Positions 17,328-24,039 of a stretch of DNA of 64,000 nucleotides are shown piece after piece; positions within the stretch are counted from its first letter, which is position 1, and every line of letters starts with the position of its first letter. Source of the stretch: Natrinema gelatinilyticum (lineage in GTDB: Archaea > Halobacteriota > Halobacteria > Halobacteriales > Natrialbaceae). Position numbers and translations under genes: made by a program. The notes beneath the pieces were generated by a model. That model was not told the origin of the DNA, searched no databases, and saw only the letters and a program-made list of their open reading frames with translations. The stretch spans positions 806,001 through 870,000 of the forward strand of contig NZ_CP100757.1 of the NCBI RefSeq assembly GCF_024266705.1, in the 5' to 3' direction.

Positions 17328-18509
17328 ATGGAATTGACAATTATCGCGCTGTTCGTGACCGCCGGACTCGCGAGCTTGTTCATGGCGTGGGTCATCGGAG
17401 CGGGCTCGAGCGGTGCGACGCCCTTTGCTCCGGCGGTTGGTGCGAACGCTATTTCGACGATGCGCGCCGCGTTCGTGGTGGGCATTTTCGGACTCGCGGG
17501 AGCCGTCACGCAGGGAGCGAACGTCTCGGAAGCCATCGGTCGTGGACTCGTCGGCGGCGTGAGTCTGCCGGTGATGGGCGTCATCATCATTCTGCTGATC
17601 GGAGCCGGCCTCATGGCCGTCGGTATTCGAACCGGCTATCCGATCGCGACAGCCTTTACCGTGACCGGCGCAGTGATCGGCGTCGGCCTCTCGCTCGGCG
17701 GGACCCCGGTCTGGGCGAAATACCAGCAGATCGGAGCCGTCTGGGTCCTGACACCGTTCGTCGGTGGCGGGATCGCTTACGGCATCGCGAGTGCGCTTCC
17801 CAGGACCGACGTCCCGGAACGATTCAGCATCCCGCTGCTCGCGGGCCTCGTCGGTGCTGTCCTCGCGAACGTGGAGTTCGCGTTTCTGGGACCCGACGGC
17901 TCGGCGGGATCCGCGGCAGGGCTCGTCCAGCGCGTGGCCGGTCTCGAGGGCGGGGCCGCTACGGTCGGCCTCTCGGTGGCGATGGCGGTCGCCGTTGCAG
18001 GGATCGTATACTGGGACGTCCGGCGTGACCTGACCGGCGGACTCAGGCGGGTGTTGCTGGCGCTCGGTTCGCTCGTCGCGTTCTCGGCCGGCGGTAGCCA
18101 GGTCGGACTCGCCGTCGGGCCGTTGTTGCCACTCCTCGACGAGGTTGTGGCGGTCTCGACGACCGCCGTCCTCGTCGGCGGCGGTGTCGGTATTCTCGTC
18201 GGATCGTGGACTGGAGCGCCGCGGATGATCAAGTCACTCGCCCAGGATTACTCGTCGCTGGGCCCCCGACGGTCGATCGCGGCGCTCGTCCCGTCGTTTC
18301 TCATCTCCCAGCTCGCGATCCTGCTCGGCGTACCCGTGTCATTCAACGAGATCGTCGTCAGCGCGATCATCGGAAGCGGTGCTGCAGTCGGTGGGAGCGA
18401 TGCGATCAGCCCGCGGAAAATACTGCTGACGATCGGCGCGTGGGTCGCGTCGTTCGGACTCGCATTCGCTATCGGCTACGGATCTGTCATCGTGGTCCCG
18501 GCGATGTGA
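17328..18509 (+). CDS. PiT-family permease, probably CysP-like sulfate/thiosulfate transporter
   Basis: 393-aa protein with about 10-11 membrane helices in two repeats of the PHO4/PiT fold. The repeat motifs are degenerate: SSGATPFAPAVGANAISTM replaces the canonical GANDVANA near residue 30, and SAIIGSGAAVGGSDAISPRK is the second. PiT members such as Bacillus CysP carry sulfate instead of phosphate. Sitting 27 nt behind two YeeE genes and a persulfide dioxygenase, a sulfur-oxyanion substrate is the better guess. The assignment by context is inference. Confidence 0.75.
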   Translation: MELTIIALFVTAGLASLFMAWVIGAGSSGATPFAPAVGANAISTMRAAFVVGIFGLAGAVTQGANVSEAIGRGLVGGVSLPVMGVIIILLIGAGLMAVGIRTGYPIATAFTVTGAVIGVGLSLGGTPVWAKYQQIGAVWVLTPFVGGGIAYGIASALPRTDVPERFSIPLLAGLVGAVLANVEFAFLGPDGSAGSAAGLVQRVAGLEGGAATVGLSVAMAVAVAGIVYWDVRRDLTGGLRRVLLALGSLVAFSAGGSQVGLAVGPLLPLLDEVVAVSTTAVLVGGGVGILVGSWTGAPRMIKSLAQDYSSLGPRRSIAALVPSFLISQLAILLGVPVSFNEIVVSAIIGSGAAVGGSDAISPRKILLTIGAWVASFGLAFAIGYGSVIVVPAM

Positions 18510-18603
18510 CCCCCAGAGCGATCCGCGATTCGACGGAACGATCCGCGGTCTCGCGGCCACGCGTCGAGCGATAACACAGTCACGCGGTTTTGCGATTCCG
18601 CTG

Positions 18604-19449
18604 TTACGTCGTCCGCGGCGGTGGGACGAGATACACGTTTCTCTCGGCGTTCGCGATGATCGACTCCGAGACGCTCCCCAGCAGCAACCGGCGGAGTCGA
18701 CTCTGACCGCGCGATCCGAGTAGGATCGTCGTCGCGTCGGCTTCGTCCGCGGCCGCGAGTATCTCGTCCGCCGGGTCGCCGCGCCGAACGTCGATGCGCG
18801 TCTCGATGTCCCATCCTTCGAGTCGTTCTTCGAGGTCCGAAAGTTGCGCAGTCGGATCCTCGCCCCCGGTTGCGTCGGTGTCCGTCGGCGATTCGACGTG
18901 GACCAGCGTCGCCGCGTCGGCGCCGTGGCGGAGGGTCGAGAACGCGTCGAACGCTCGCTCCGCGTTTTCCGAGAAATCGGTCGCATAGAGGATCCGCCGG
19001 AAGAGGTGCTCGCGGCGAACCTCGGGCTCGTCGGCCCCACGCTCGATGCGGGTAACCAACAGCGGGACCACCGTCGTTCGCGCGAGATTGCGCGCAGTCG
19101 ATCCAATGACGCGGTTCTCGAGTGGGCTCTTCCCACGCGAACCGACGATCGTCAGGTCAGCGCCGACGGTTTCGGCGATCCCGTTGATACGTCGGTGTGG
19201 CGTCCCGCGGACGACGTGCGTTTCGACCTCGAAGCCGGTGTCTTCCATCACCGACTGATACTGATCGAGCGCGCGTTGACGTCGCCCCTCGAGATCCATT
19301 CCGGGCATCCCTGCGTGAACGTTGGAGGGGACGACGGTGACGAGGTGGACCGTCTCGACGCCAATCCGTGCGAGACACTCGAGACAGGTTTGGTTCTGGA
19401 TCGCCGCTTCACTCGCCGCCGAGAGGTCGGTTGCGTAGAGCGCTCGCAT
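18604..19449 (-). CDS. Universal stress protein, tandem UspA domains
   Basis: 281-aa protein with two UspA domains, starting at MRALYATDLSAASEA and, in the second half, FRRILYATDFSENAERAF. Each has the ATP-binding glycine motif: TIVGSRGKSPLENRVIGST and ILLGSRGQSRLRRLLLGSV. ATG 19449 matches the family start; an upstream extension is spurious. A GCACAATATTGT palindrome 22 nt before the start links it to the sulfur regulon. It is convergent with the permease operon. Confidence 0.88.
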   Translation of the reverse strand: MRALYATDLSAASEAAIQNQTCLECLARIGVETVHLVTVVPSNVHAGMPGMDLEGRRQRALDQYQSVMEDTGFEVETHVVRGTPHRRINGIAETVGADLTIVGSRGKSPLENRVIGSTARNLARTTVVPLLVTRIERGADEPEVRREHLFRRILYATDFSENAERAFDAFSTLRHGADAATLVHVESPTDTDATGGEDPTAQLSDLEERLEGWDIETRIDVRRGDPADEILAAADEADATTILLGSRGQSRLRRLLLGSVSESIIANAERNVYLVPPPRTT

Positions 19450-19470
19450 AGTCGAATGGTAGCGTTCATC

Positions 19471-19484
19471 GCACAATATTGTTT
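19471..19484. promoter_or_regulatory. Putative sulfur-regulon operator upstream of usp
   Basis: GCACAATATTGTTT, with a second half-site group GTATTGTTCACAAT immediately beside it (19485-19498), just upstream of the usp start. Confidence 0.55.
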
Positions 19485-19696
19485 GTATTGTTCACAATCG
19501 ATGACTATCCGGTGGCGTTCGTCGGCGGATGCGTGCCGCGAACCGTCAGCGAGTCGCGTCCGTTTTCGGACTCGAAAATGTTTCGCGCGCGACCGGTTTC
19601 GGGGTGCGAATTGGACCGATCTGGCACCCCCGCGGATGCCCGCCGTATCCGTATAACGTATGGATATATTTCAGTGGGATAGCCGTGTGATCCGTT

Positions 19697-19711
19697 GCAG
19701 TAATATTGTGT
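19697..19711. promoter_or_regulatory. Putative sulfur-regulon operator upstream of the TauE operon
   Basis: GCAGTAATATTGTGT contains the AATATTGTG core. It precedes TGTTAATACC (about 19726-19735), a possible TATA region, and the small membrane gene at 19810. Confidence 0.45.
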
Positions 19712-19809
19712 GGGGCATCCAAAACTGTTAATACCCTCATCCGATTAGGGACAGTTGAAGAGAAAGCCATGATACACCCACAACTACACACGAAGGGCGG
19801 TGATAATCG

Positions 19810-19959
19810 ATGCTAGGTACCGGAAGCATCGCCGCGATGGCGGACGCCGGTATGCTCATCGGTGTGGTCCTCGTTGAGGCCATCGTCCTGTACGTTGGCT
19901 ACGGTGCGGCAGAAGAAGCGCTCGCAGAACCGATGGTCGAACGAATCAAGAACAACTAA
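19810..19959 (+). CDS. 49-aa single-pass membrane peptide (DUF7512-like)
   Basis: A short gene of 49 residues: MLGTGSIAAMADAGM, then one hydrophobic helix LIGVVLVEAIVLYVGYGA, then an acidic-basic tail ending RIKNN. Its stop is followed by the TauE/SafE ATG after one base, so the two are coupled. From memory this resembles the haloarchaeal DUF7512 short proteins that accompany TauE/SafE transporters. A small-subunit role in the transporter is likely but inferred. Confidence 0.75.
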   Translation: MLGTGSIAAMADAGMLIGVVLVEAIVLYVGYGAAEEALAEPMVERIKNN

Positions 19960-19960
19960 C

Positions 19961-20992
19961 ATGGAGATACTAGGCATAAGTCTGGCGCTGCTGGTGATGT
20001 TCGTTGGATTCGGCCTCCTCATCGGAATCCTGTTCGGATTCTTCGGGATGGGAGGGTCGTTCCTCGTAACGCCTGCGCTGTTAGTGATGGGCTACGACGC
20101 CAACGTCGCAGTCGGGTCCGGGCTGGCGTTCGTCTTCGGGACGTCCGTTATCGCGACGCTCAAGCACCGTGACCTCGGCCAGGTGGACTACAAACTCGGC
20201 GTGCTGATGATCGCCGGCACGACTGCCGGCATCGAGGTCGGTAAGATCGGCCTCGAGTACCTCCAACACATCGGCCTCGCTGGCTCCGTGGTCAGCGTCG
20301 CGTATGTCGTCCTGCTGGGCGGCATCGGCGTCTTCGTGACGTACGAAGCCCTGAAGGGCGCCGGCGGCGGCATCGACCACGACGTCGACGGGGACGCTAA
20401 CCTCGAGGACGAGGAGATTCCCGAGATCGCACAGAAGATCCAGTCCTACCGCGTCCCGCCGATGATCTCGATCCGCGGCGGATTCACGGTCTCGCTGTGG
20501 ATGGTACTGCTGGTTGCGTTCGCGACGGGGCTACTGTCAGGATTCCTCGGCGTCGGCGGCGGATTCATCCGCATGCCCGCGCTGTTCTACCTGATCGGTG
20601 TCCCGGTCCCGGTTGCGGTCGGGACCGACCTGTTCGAGATCGTCTTCTCGGGCGGGATCGGGAGCTTCCTCTACGCGCAATCCGGCGCAGTGGACCTGAG
20701 CATCGTCGCGCCGCTGCTGGCCGGGAGCGCACTCGGCGCTCGAGTCGGTGCGGCAGCGACGAACCTCGTCGAGGAAGATGATATCAAGGTGTACTTCGGC
20801 ATCATGCTGTTGCTCGGTTCCATCGCGGTCGCCGTGCGGGAAGTCGGTGGCCTCCTGGAGATGCCGATCTTCGACACCGTCAGCCTGGCTATCATCCTCG
20901 GGGCGGCACTGCTCGTCAGTGGCGCTGTCGTCTACAACGGTGTCACCATCCTTCGCGAAGAGGACCAGACGTCGCCCTCGCCCGCCGACTAG
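19961..20992 (+). CDS. TauE/SafE family sulfite/sulfonate exporter
   Basis: 343-aa transporter with two homologous halves of about four helices. Each half begins with the family glycine motif: GILFGFFGMGGSFLVTPALL (about 24-43) and GLLSGFLGVGGGFIRMPALF (about 187-206). An acidic cytoplasmic loop (HDVDGDANLEDEEIPE) joins them. TSUP proteins move sulfite, sulfonates or thiosulfate; in this regulon export of sulfite formed by persulfide oxidation is the obvious role. Coupled to the 49-aa membrane peptide upstream. Confidence 0.88.
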   Translation: MEILGISLALLVMFVGFGLLIGILFGFFGMGGSFLVTPALLVMGYDANVAVGSGLAFVFGTSVIATLKHRDLGQVDYKLGVLMIAGTTAGIEVGKIGLEYLQHIGLAGSVVSVAYVVLLGGIGVFVTYEALKGAGGGIDHDVDGDANLEDEEIPEIAQKIQSYRVPPMISIRGGFTVSLWMVLLVAFATGLLSGFLGVGGGFIRMPALFYLIGVPVPVAVGTDLFEIVFSGGIGSFLYAQSGAVDLSIVAPLLAGSALGARVGAAATNLVEEDDIKVYFGIMLLLGSIAVAVREVGGLLEMPIFDTVSLAIILGAALLVSGAVVYNGVTILREEDQTSPSPAD

Positions 20993-21002
20993 GTTGGCAC
21001 AG

Positions 21003-21014
21003 GATTGTACAATC
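21003..21014. promoter_or_regulatory. Palindrome in the promoter of the HTH regulator
   Basis: GATTGTACAATC is a perfect 12-bp palindrome built from the same ATTGT/ACAAT half-sites in the opposite order. It lies just upstream of TCTTTTAAC (TATA-like) and suits autoregulation. Confidence 0.5.
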
Positions 21015-21063
21015 TATACACAAATCTTTTAACGACGCAGTGTCTATCGTACATCGATAACCA

Positions 21064-21471
21064 ATGCCGGATTCGCTGTCCGAACAACTACAGCAGGATA
21101 TACAGTGCGAGGGACTCCTCGAGTGCTTCCACGGCCTCAAGCAGCTCGACAAAGAGTGTTTCCAGGCGCTCGTCAGTGCCGAAGAGCCGATGACCGTCGA
21201 CGAAATAGCCGACGCCGTCGACCGCGAGCGCTCGACCGCCTACCGGGCAGTACAGCGGTTGCTCCAGACGGGGTTCATCAAGAAAGAGCAGGTTAACTAT
21301 GATCAGGGCGGTTACTACCACGTGTACTCGCCGACCGACCCGTCGAAAATCGCCGACGACATGCAGCGGATGTTGAACGACTGGTACGCGAAGATGGGTC
21401 AACTCATCCAGGAGTTCGAGGACAAATACGAGCAGACAGACGCGGCCGTAACAGCCGAAGCGGAAGGATAG
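21064..21471 (+). CDS. HTH transcriptional regulator (TrmB/MarR-like), candidate sulfur-regulon regulator
   Basis: 135-aa winged-helix protein: MTVDEIADAVDRERSTAYRA and VQRLLQTGFIKKEQVN are the HTH and wing (about 43-80), followed by a C-terminal helix for dimerisation. Three cysteines lie in the short N-terminal helix region (Cys15, Cys21, Cys32), an unusual density for a haloarchaeal protein and suited to sensing persulfide or oxidant. It closes the sulfur gene block, and its promoter holds a palindrome made of the half-sites found before the other genes. Confidence 0.82.
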   Translation: MPDSLSEQLQQDIQCEGLLECFHGLKQLDKECFQALVSAEEPMTVDEIADAVDRERSTAYRAVQRLLQTGFIKKEQVNYDQGGYYHVYSPTDPSKIADDMQRMLNDWYAKMGQLIQEFEDKYEQTDAAVTAEAEG

Positions 21472-21557
21472 TACCGGACACCGCCGGCCGCGAGACGTCC
21501 CGTTCTTCTTGTTCGCCGTCTCCGTTCTCGGCCCCGTCTTTTCTCCGGCACGTACCG

Positions 21558-21719
21558 GTGAATTTTTCCACGATCTATGACGATCGCGTCTCGCGCGACG
21601 GGCGAGTAGCCGCTCACGACAAGTACGACATGGTGCTCGACGCGAACCTCCGCCGGATCGGCGCGTGGTCTACCGCGCTCCAGTACATCGAGGACTTCCG
21701 GGGGGCGTTCGACCGATGA
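21558..21719 (+). CDS. Short ORF or 3' remnant coupled to the RAMP-like gene
   Basis: From a GTG at 21558 a 53-codon frame reads VNFSTIYDDRVSRDG, VAAHDKYDMVLDANLRRIG, AWSTALQYIEDFRGAFDR, and its TGA overlaps the next gene's ATG (ATGA). The 4-nt overlap and haloarchaeal codon use argue it is or was coding. It looks more like the C-terminal tail of a larger protein whose 5' part has gone. I cannot name a family. Confidence 0.4.
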   Translation: MNFSTIYDDRVSRDGRVAAHDKYDMVLDANLRRIGAWSTALQYIEDFRGAFDR

Positions 21720-22657
21720 CGCGCATCCAGCAAGTTCAGTGGGAACTGGAGATGGACTACATCGGCCACCCGTACTACGTCTCGGGGAACGCCATCATGC
21801 ACGCGCTCGGTCAGCAGCTCCCGCACGACCTCCACCGGCACCTAAACGCGAGTCACGGCGTCTTCGTGCCCAGTCAGTTCGGGACGTTCCCCGAGGAACA
21901 CAGTCAGTCGGGCACCCGGCCGTACCTCGGGAGCGGCCTCCCAGACGTCAAGAGCTACAACGACCTGTTCCTGATGCGGCAGGCGTCGCACTCGTGGCTT
22001 CTCGACTCCCGGCCGCGAGACGCGCTGAACACGCACGACATCCGCGTCCAGAGCGGCCACCCGGCGCTCTCCCACGAGACGATCATGGGGAAGCCCGACG
22101 ACGCGCGGAAGCAACAGCAGACGACGAAGTGGTACATCAACGCGTACCTCCACGCCGACCGGGGCGACGTCATCCCACTTGACGAGAGCGCCCTGGACGG
22201 CCTCCAGTTCGGCGGGAAGCGCAACTACGGCTACGGCATCACGCGGCTGAAAGACACGCAGGTCGTAGACCTGGAGGCGTTGGACTACTCGCGCCTCGAA
22301 GACGGCGAGGCGTTCATCCTCGAACTCGTGACGCCATTCGTGCTGGAGTCGGAGTACCCGAACGCCCACGATCTGGACGTCCCGTGGTGGTGGAAGGAGG
22401 ACCGCCGCGATCTCCGTGAACGCGAGGAGAAGGTGCTGGAACAGCAGGAGGTGTACAGGCTCCAGACGGTGGACCACGGGCAGGTGGTCGCTTACGAGGG
22501 CGACCGTCCGGTGGAGACTGCGAAGAGCAGCATCCTCCGGGTCGGCAGTCACTCGAAGTACGGCTTCGGTGAGCTGCGAGTGAAGCCCGTCGAGCCCGTC
22601 GAACCCCGGTCGGACCAGCATCAGAACTCAGAGGAAAAGACGAAGGTCACCGGGTGA
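21716..22657 (+). CDS. Unknown protein with two RAMP-like glycine-rich loops
   Basis: 313-aa protein. Two segments recall the Gly-rich loops of Cas5/Cas6/Csm4-type RAMP (ferredoxin-like) folds: LQFGGKRNYGYGITRL (about 163-178) and RVGSHSKYGFGELRVKP (about 278-294). The N-terminus WELEMDYIGHPYYVSGNAIM also resembles the first strand and helix of such proteins. No CRISPR array, cas1 or other cas gene is in the window. The ATG at 21716 overlaps the stop of a short upstream frame. The last 20 residues are a charged, probably disordered tail. Function cannot be stated. Confidence 0.6.
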   Translation: MTRIQQVQWELEMDYIGHPYYVSGNAIMHALGQQLPHDLHRHLNASHGVFVPSQFGTFPEEHSQSGTRPYLGSGLPDVKSYNDLFLMRQASHSWLLDSRPRDALNTHDIRVQSGHPALSHETIMGKPDDARKQQQTTKWYINAYLHADRGDVIPLDESALDGLQFGGKRNYGYGITRLKDTQVVDLEALDYSRLEDGEAFILELVTPFVLESEYPNAHDLDVPWWWKEDRRDLREREEKVLEQQEVYRLQTVDHGQVVAYEGDRPVETAKSSILRVGSHSKYGFGELRVKPVEPVEPRSDQHQNSEEKTKVTG

Positions 22658-22875
22658 GATAGCTCATGCGAGACGGAGGAATCGGCACGAAAAAATCGCG
22701 CCGCAGACTGAATAAAGAAATCGTATTTGCAACAACTGCTATCGATCCATTACAAACGCACCCGAACCTACCGATCTGCCTTTCACTCCCGGTGAGGGTC
22801 ACGAAGGTCCACACGACGCCGATTCGACGAGGAAAATCGTACTGCGGTCGTCAACCGGAACGCCCTGCGGGACGC

Positions 22876-23139
22876 TCACTTCGTCAGCGACACGAGAACC
22901 AGGAGCATCCCGCTCGAGACGATAACTGCTTGGATGAGTGCAGCGGATAAAGTCGTCGCCCCGAACGTCTGGTAGATAAGCCCTTCACAGATCGCCCCCG
23001 CACCGATGAACACGAACCCGCCGGCGACGTAGAGCAGCGGCCGTTGATCGTTCCGTCGATAGCCGTGATACGCCAGATACGCGACCGTGAGACTCAAGAT
23101 GAGCGTAATTAGCTTGGGGAGTACGAACGACGCCTTCAT
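22876..23139 (-). CDS. Small membrane protein (DUF7521-like)
   Basis: 87-aa protein with three hydrophobic helices (about 5-22, 36-55, 65-85) and a basic loop HGYRRNDQRP. Its ATG overlaps the TGA of the winged-helix gene by one base, forming a tight two-gene operon. Such haloarchaeal regulator plus small membrane protein pairs are common (DUF7521 type, from memory). The membrane protein may act as the sensor or partner of the regulator; that is inference. Confidence 0.72.
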   Translation of the reverse strand: MKASFVLPKLITLILSLTVAYLAYHGYRRNDQRPLLYVAGGFVFIGAGAICEGLIYQTFGATTLSAALIQAVIVSSGMLLVLVSLTK

Positions 23140-23522
23140 CAGTTTTCACCTCGCAAATCGCCCCAGAGGGCCGTGAAGTTGTCGGCGAGCTCGTCGCGCG
23201 TCTCCATTGTCAGCGATAGTTTGCCGTCGGTGAGATCGACGTGGAGCCCCTCGAGCGCCGTCTCGAACTCGCTTCGATGGGATCCGTCCGAGTCGACAGT
23301 GTGGCGCTCCTCGATGAGTTCGAGGTCCTTGAGGGTCGATACGCGGCGATAGATCGTCGTGAGGGAGGCGTCGCACTCCTCGCTCAGCGCTTTCGCGGTC
23401 ATCGGACCCTGATCGGCCGCGACGAGTATCTCTCGTGCGTAGTCGTCTGCGAGGATCTGAAATACGTCCGATGATTTCGGGGAACCTCCGTGTTGCACAC
23501 GATATGTCCCGATGGTCACCAT
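23139..23522 (-). CDS. Winged-helix (ArsR-like) transcriptional regulator
   Basis: 127-aa regulator: SSDVFQILADDYAREILVA, then the HTH MTAKALSEECDASLTTIYRR and wing VSTLKDLELIEERH. This is the usual ArsR/HTH-20 layout in haloarchaea. The ATG at 23522 is preferred to a TTG ten codons upstream. The palindrome ACGATTTGC-n7-GCAAATCGT lies 11 nt upstream (23533-23557), suggesting autoregulation; similar palindromes precede genes at 27.6 and 29.8 kb. Confidence 0.82.
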   Translation of the reverse strand: MVTIGTYRVQHGGSPKSSDVFQILADDYAREILVAADQGPMTAKALSEECDASLTTIYRRVSTLKDLELIEERHTVDSDGSHRSEFETALEGLHVDLTDGKLSLTMETRDELADNFTALWGDLRGEN

Positions 23523-23532
23523 CAAATAGGCC

Positions 23533-23557
23533 ACGATTTGCAGATCCAGCAAATCGT
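23533..23557. promoter_or_regulatory. Palindromic operator candidate (CGATTTGC/GCAAATCG), site 1
   Basis: 9-bp arms ACGATTTGC and GCAAATCGT around AGATCCA, upstream of the winged-helix regulator. It shares the CGATTTGC and CAGCAAATCG halves with sites at 27658 and 29780. Confidence 0.55.
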
Positions 23558-24010
23558 CACATCTGTAGTCAACTACCCCGCCCTACTCGCGCTGATGCGC
23601 TCGTCAAGGACGGGGCTTGCGTGTGTCTTCTCGGCATGGGACTCATGCCGACGAAAGACGCTTGTAGCGCACAGCCAGACGCCAGAGGCAATTTAATTAG
23701 ACGTGACCTCCACTCTACGCCCGTTCGGTCACGAGCGACGGAGAGGCACAGGGCGTCACGTTCGTTTCGTCGGTCCGTCTTTCGGGGTCGGTTGACTGCG
23801 ACCCGTCCATGTCGAGAAACGCACCGTGGCTCCGTTGGCACGCCAACCCTCGCGGACTGTCTGTGGCCCGTCATGGACAGTTACTCCAACGATGCGGCCA
23901 GTCTTAACAATTTGCGTGCGCTCCTCCCTTCCCTACTCACTCGCTTCGCTCGTTCCTTGAGGAAAGGGACTCCGCTTGACCGGTCAGCGTGTTGAAGTCC
24001 GCCCCGCTTG
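23558..24010 (+). mobile_element. Relic of an IS200/IS605-type element
   Basis: Non-coding stretch beginning CTGTAGTCAACTACCCCGCC, which matches in reverse the right part of the element inside the carbamoyltransferase gene (GGGCGGAGTAGTTCACAG at about 24789-24806). It contains a palindrome CGGCATGGGACTCATGCCG (23631-23649). The end GTGTTGAAGTCCGCCCCGCTTGG resembles 6670 in the element after thioredoxin. No transposase gene remains. Confidence 0.55.
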
Positions 24011-24039
24011 GTTTATAATAGCGTCACTGTCACGGAATC

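Noticed and set aside
21558..22657. Possible CRISPR-Cas locus around the RAMP-like gene
   Set aside because: No repeat-spacer array and no cas1, cas2, cas3 or effector gene could be found nearby; only the two loops hint at a Cas-like fold.
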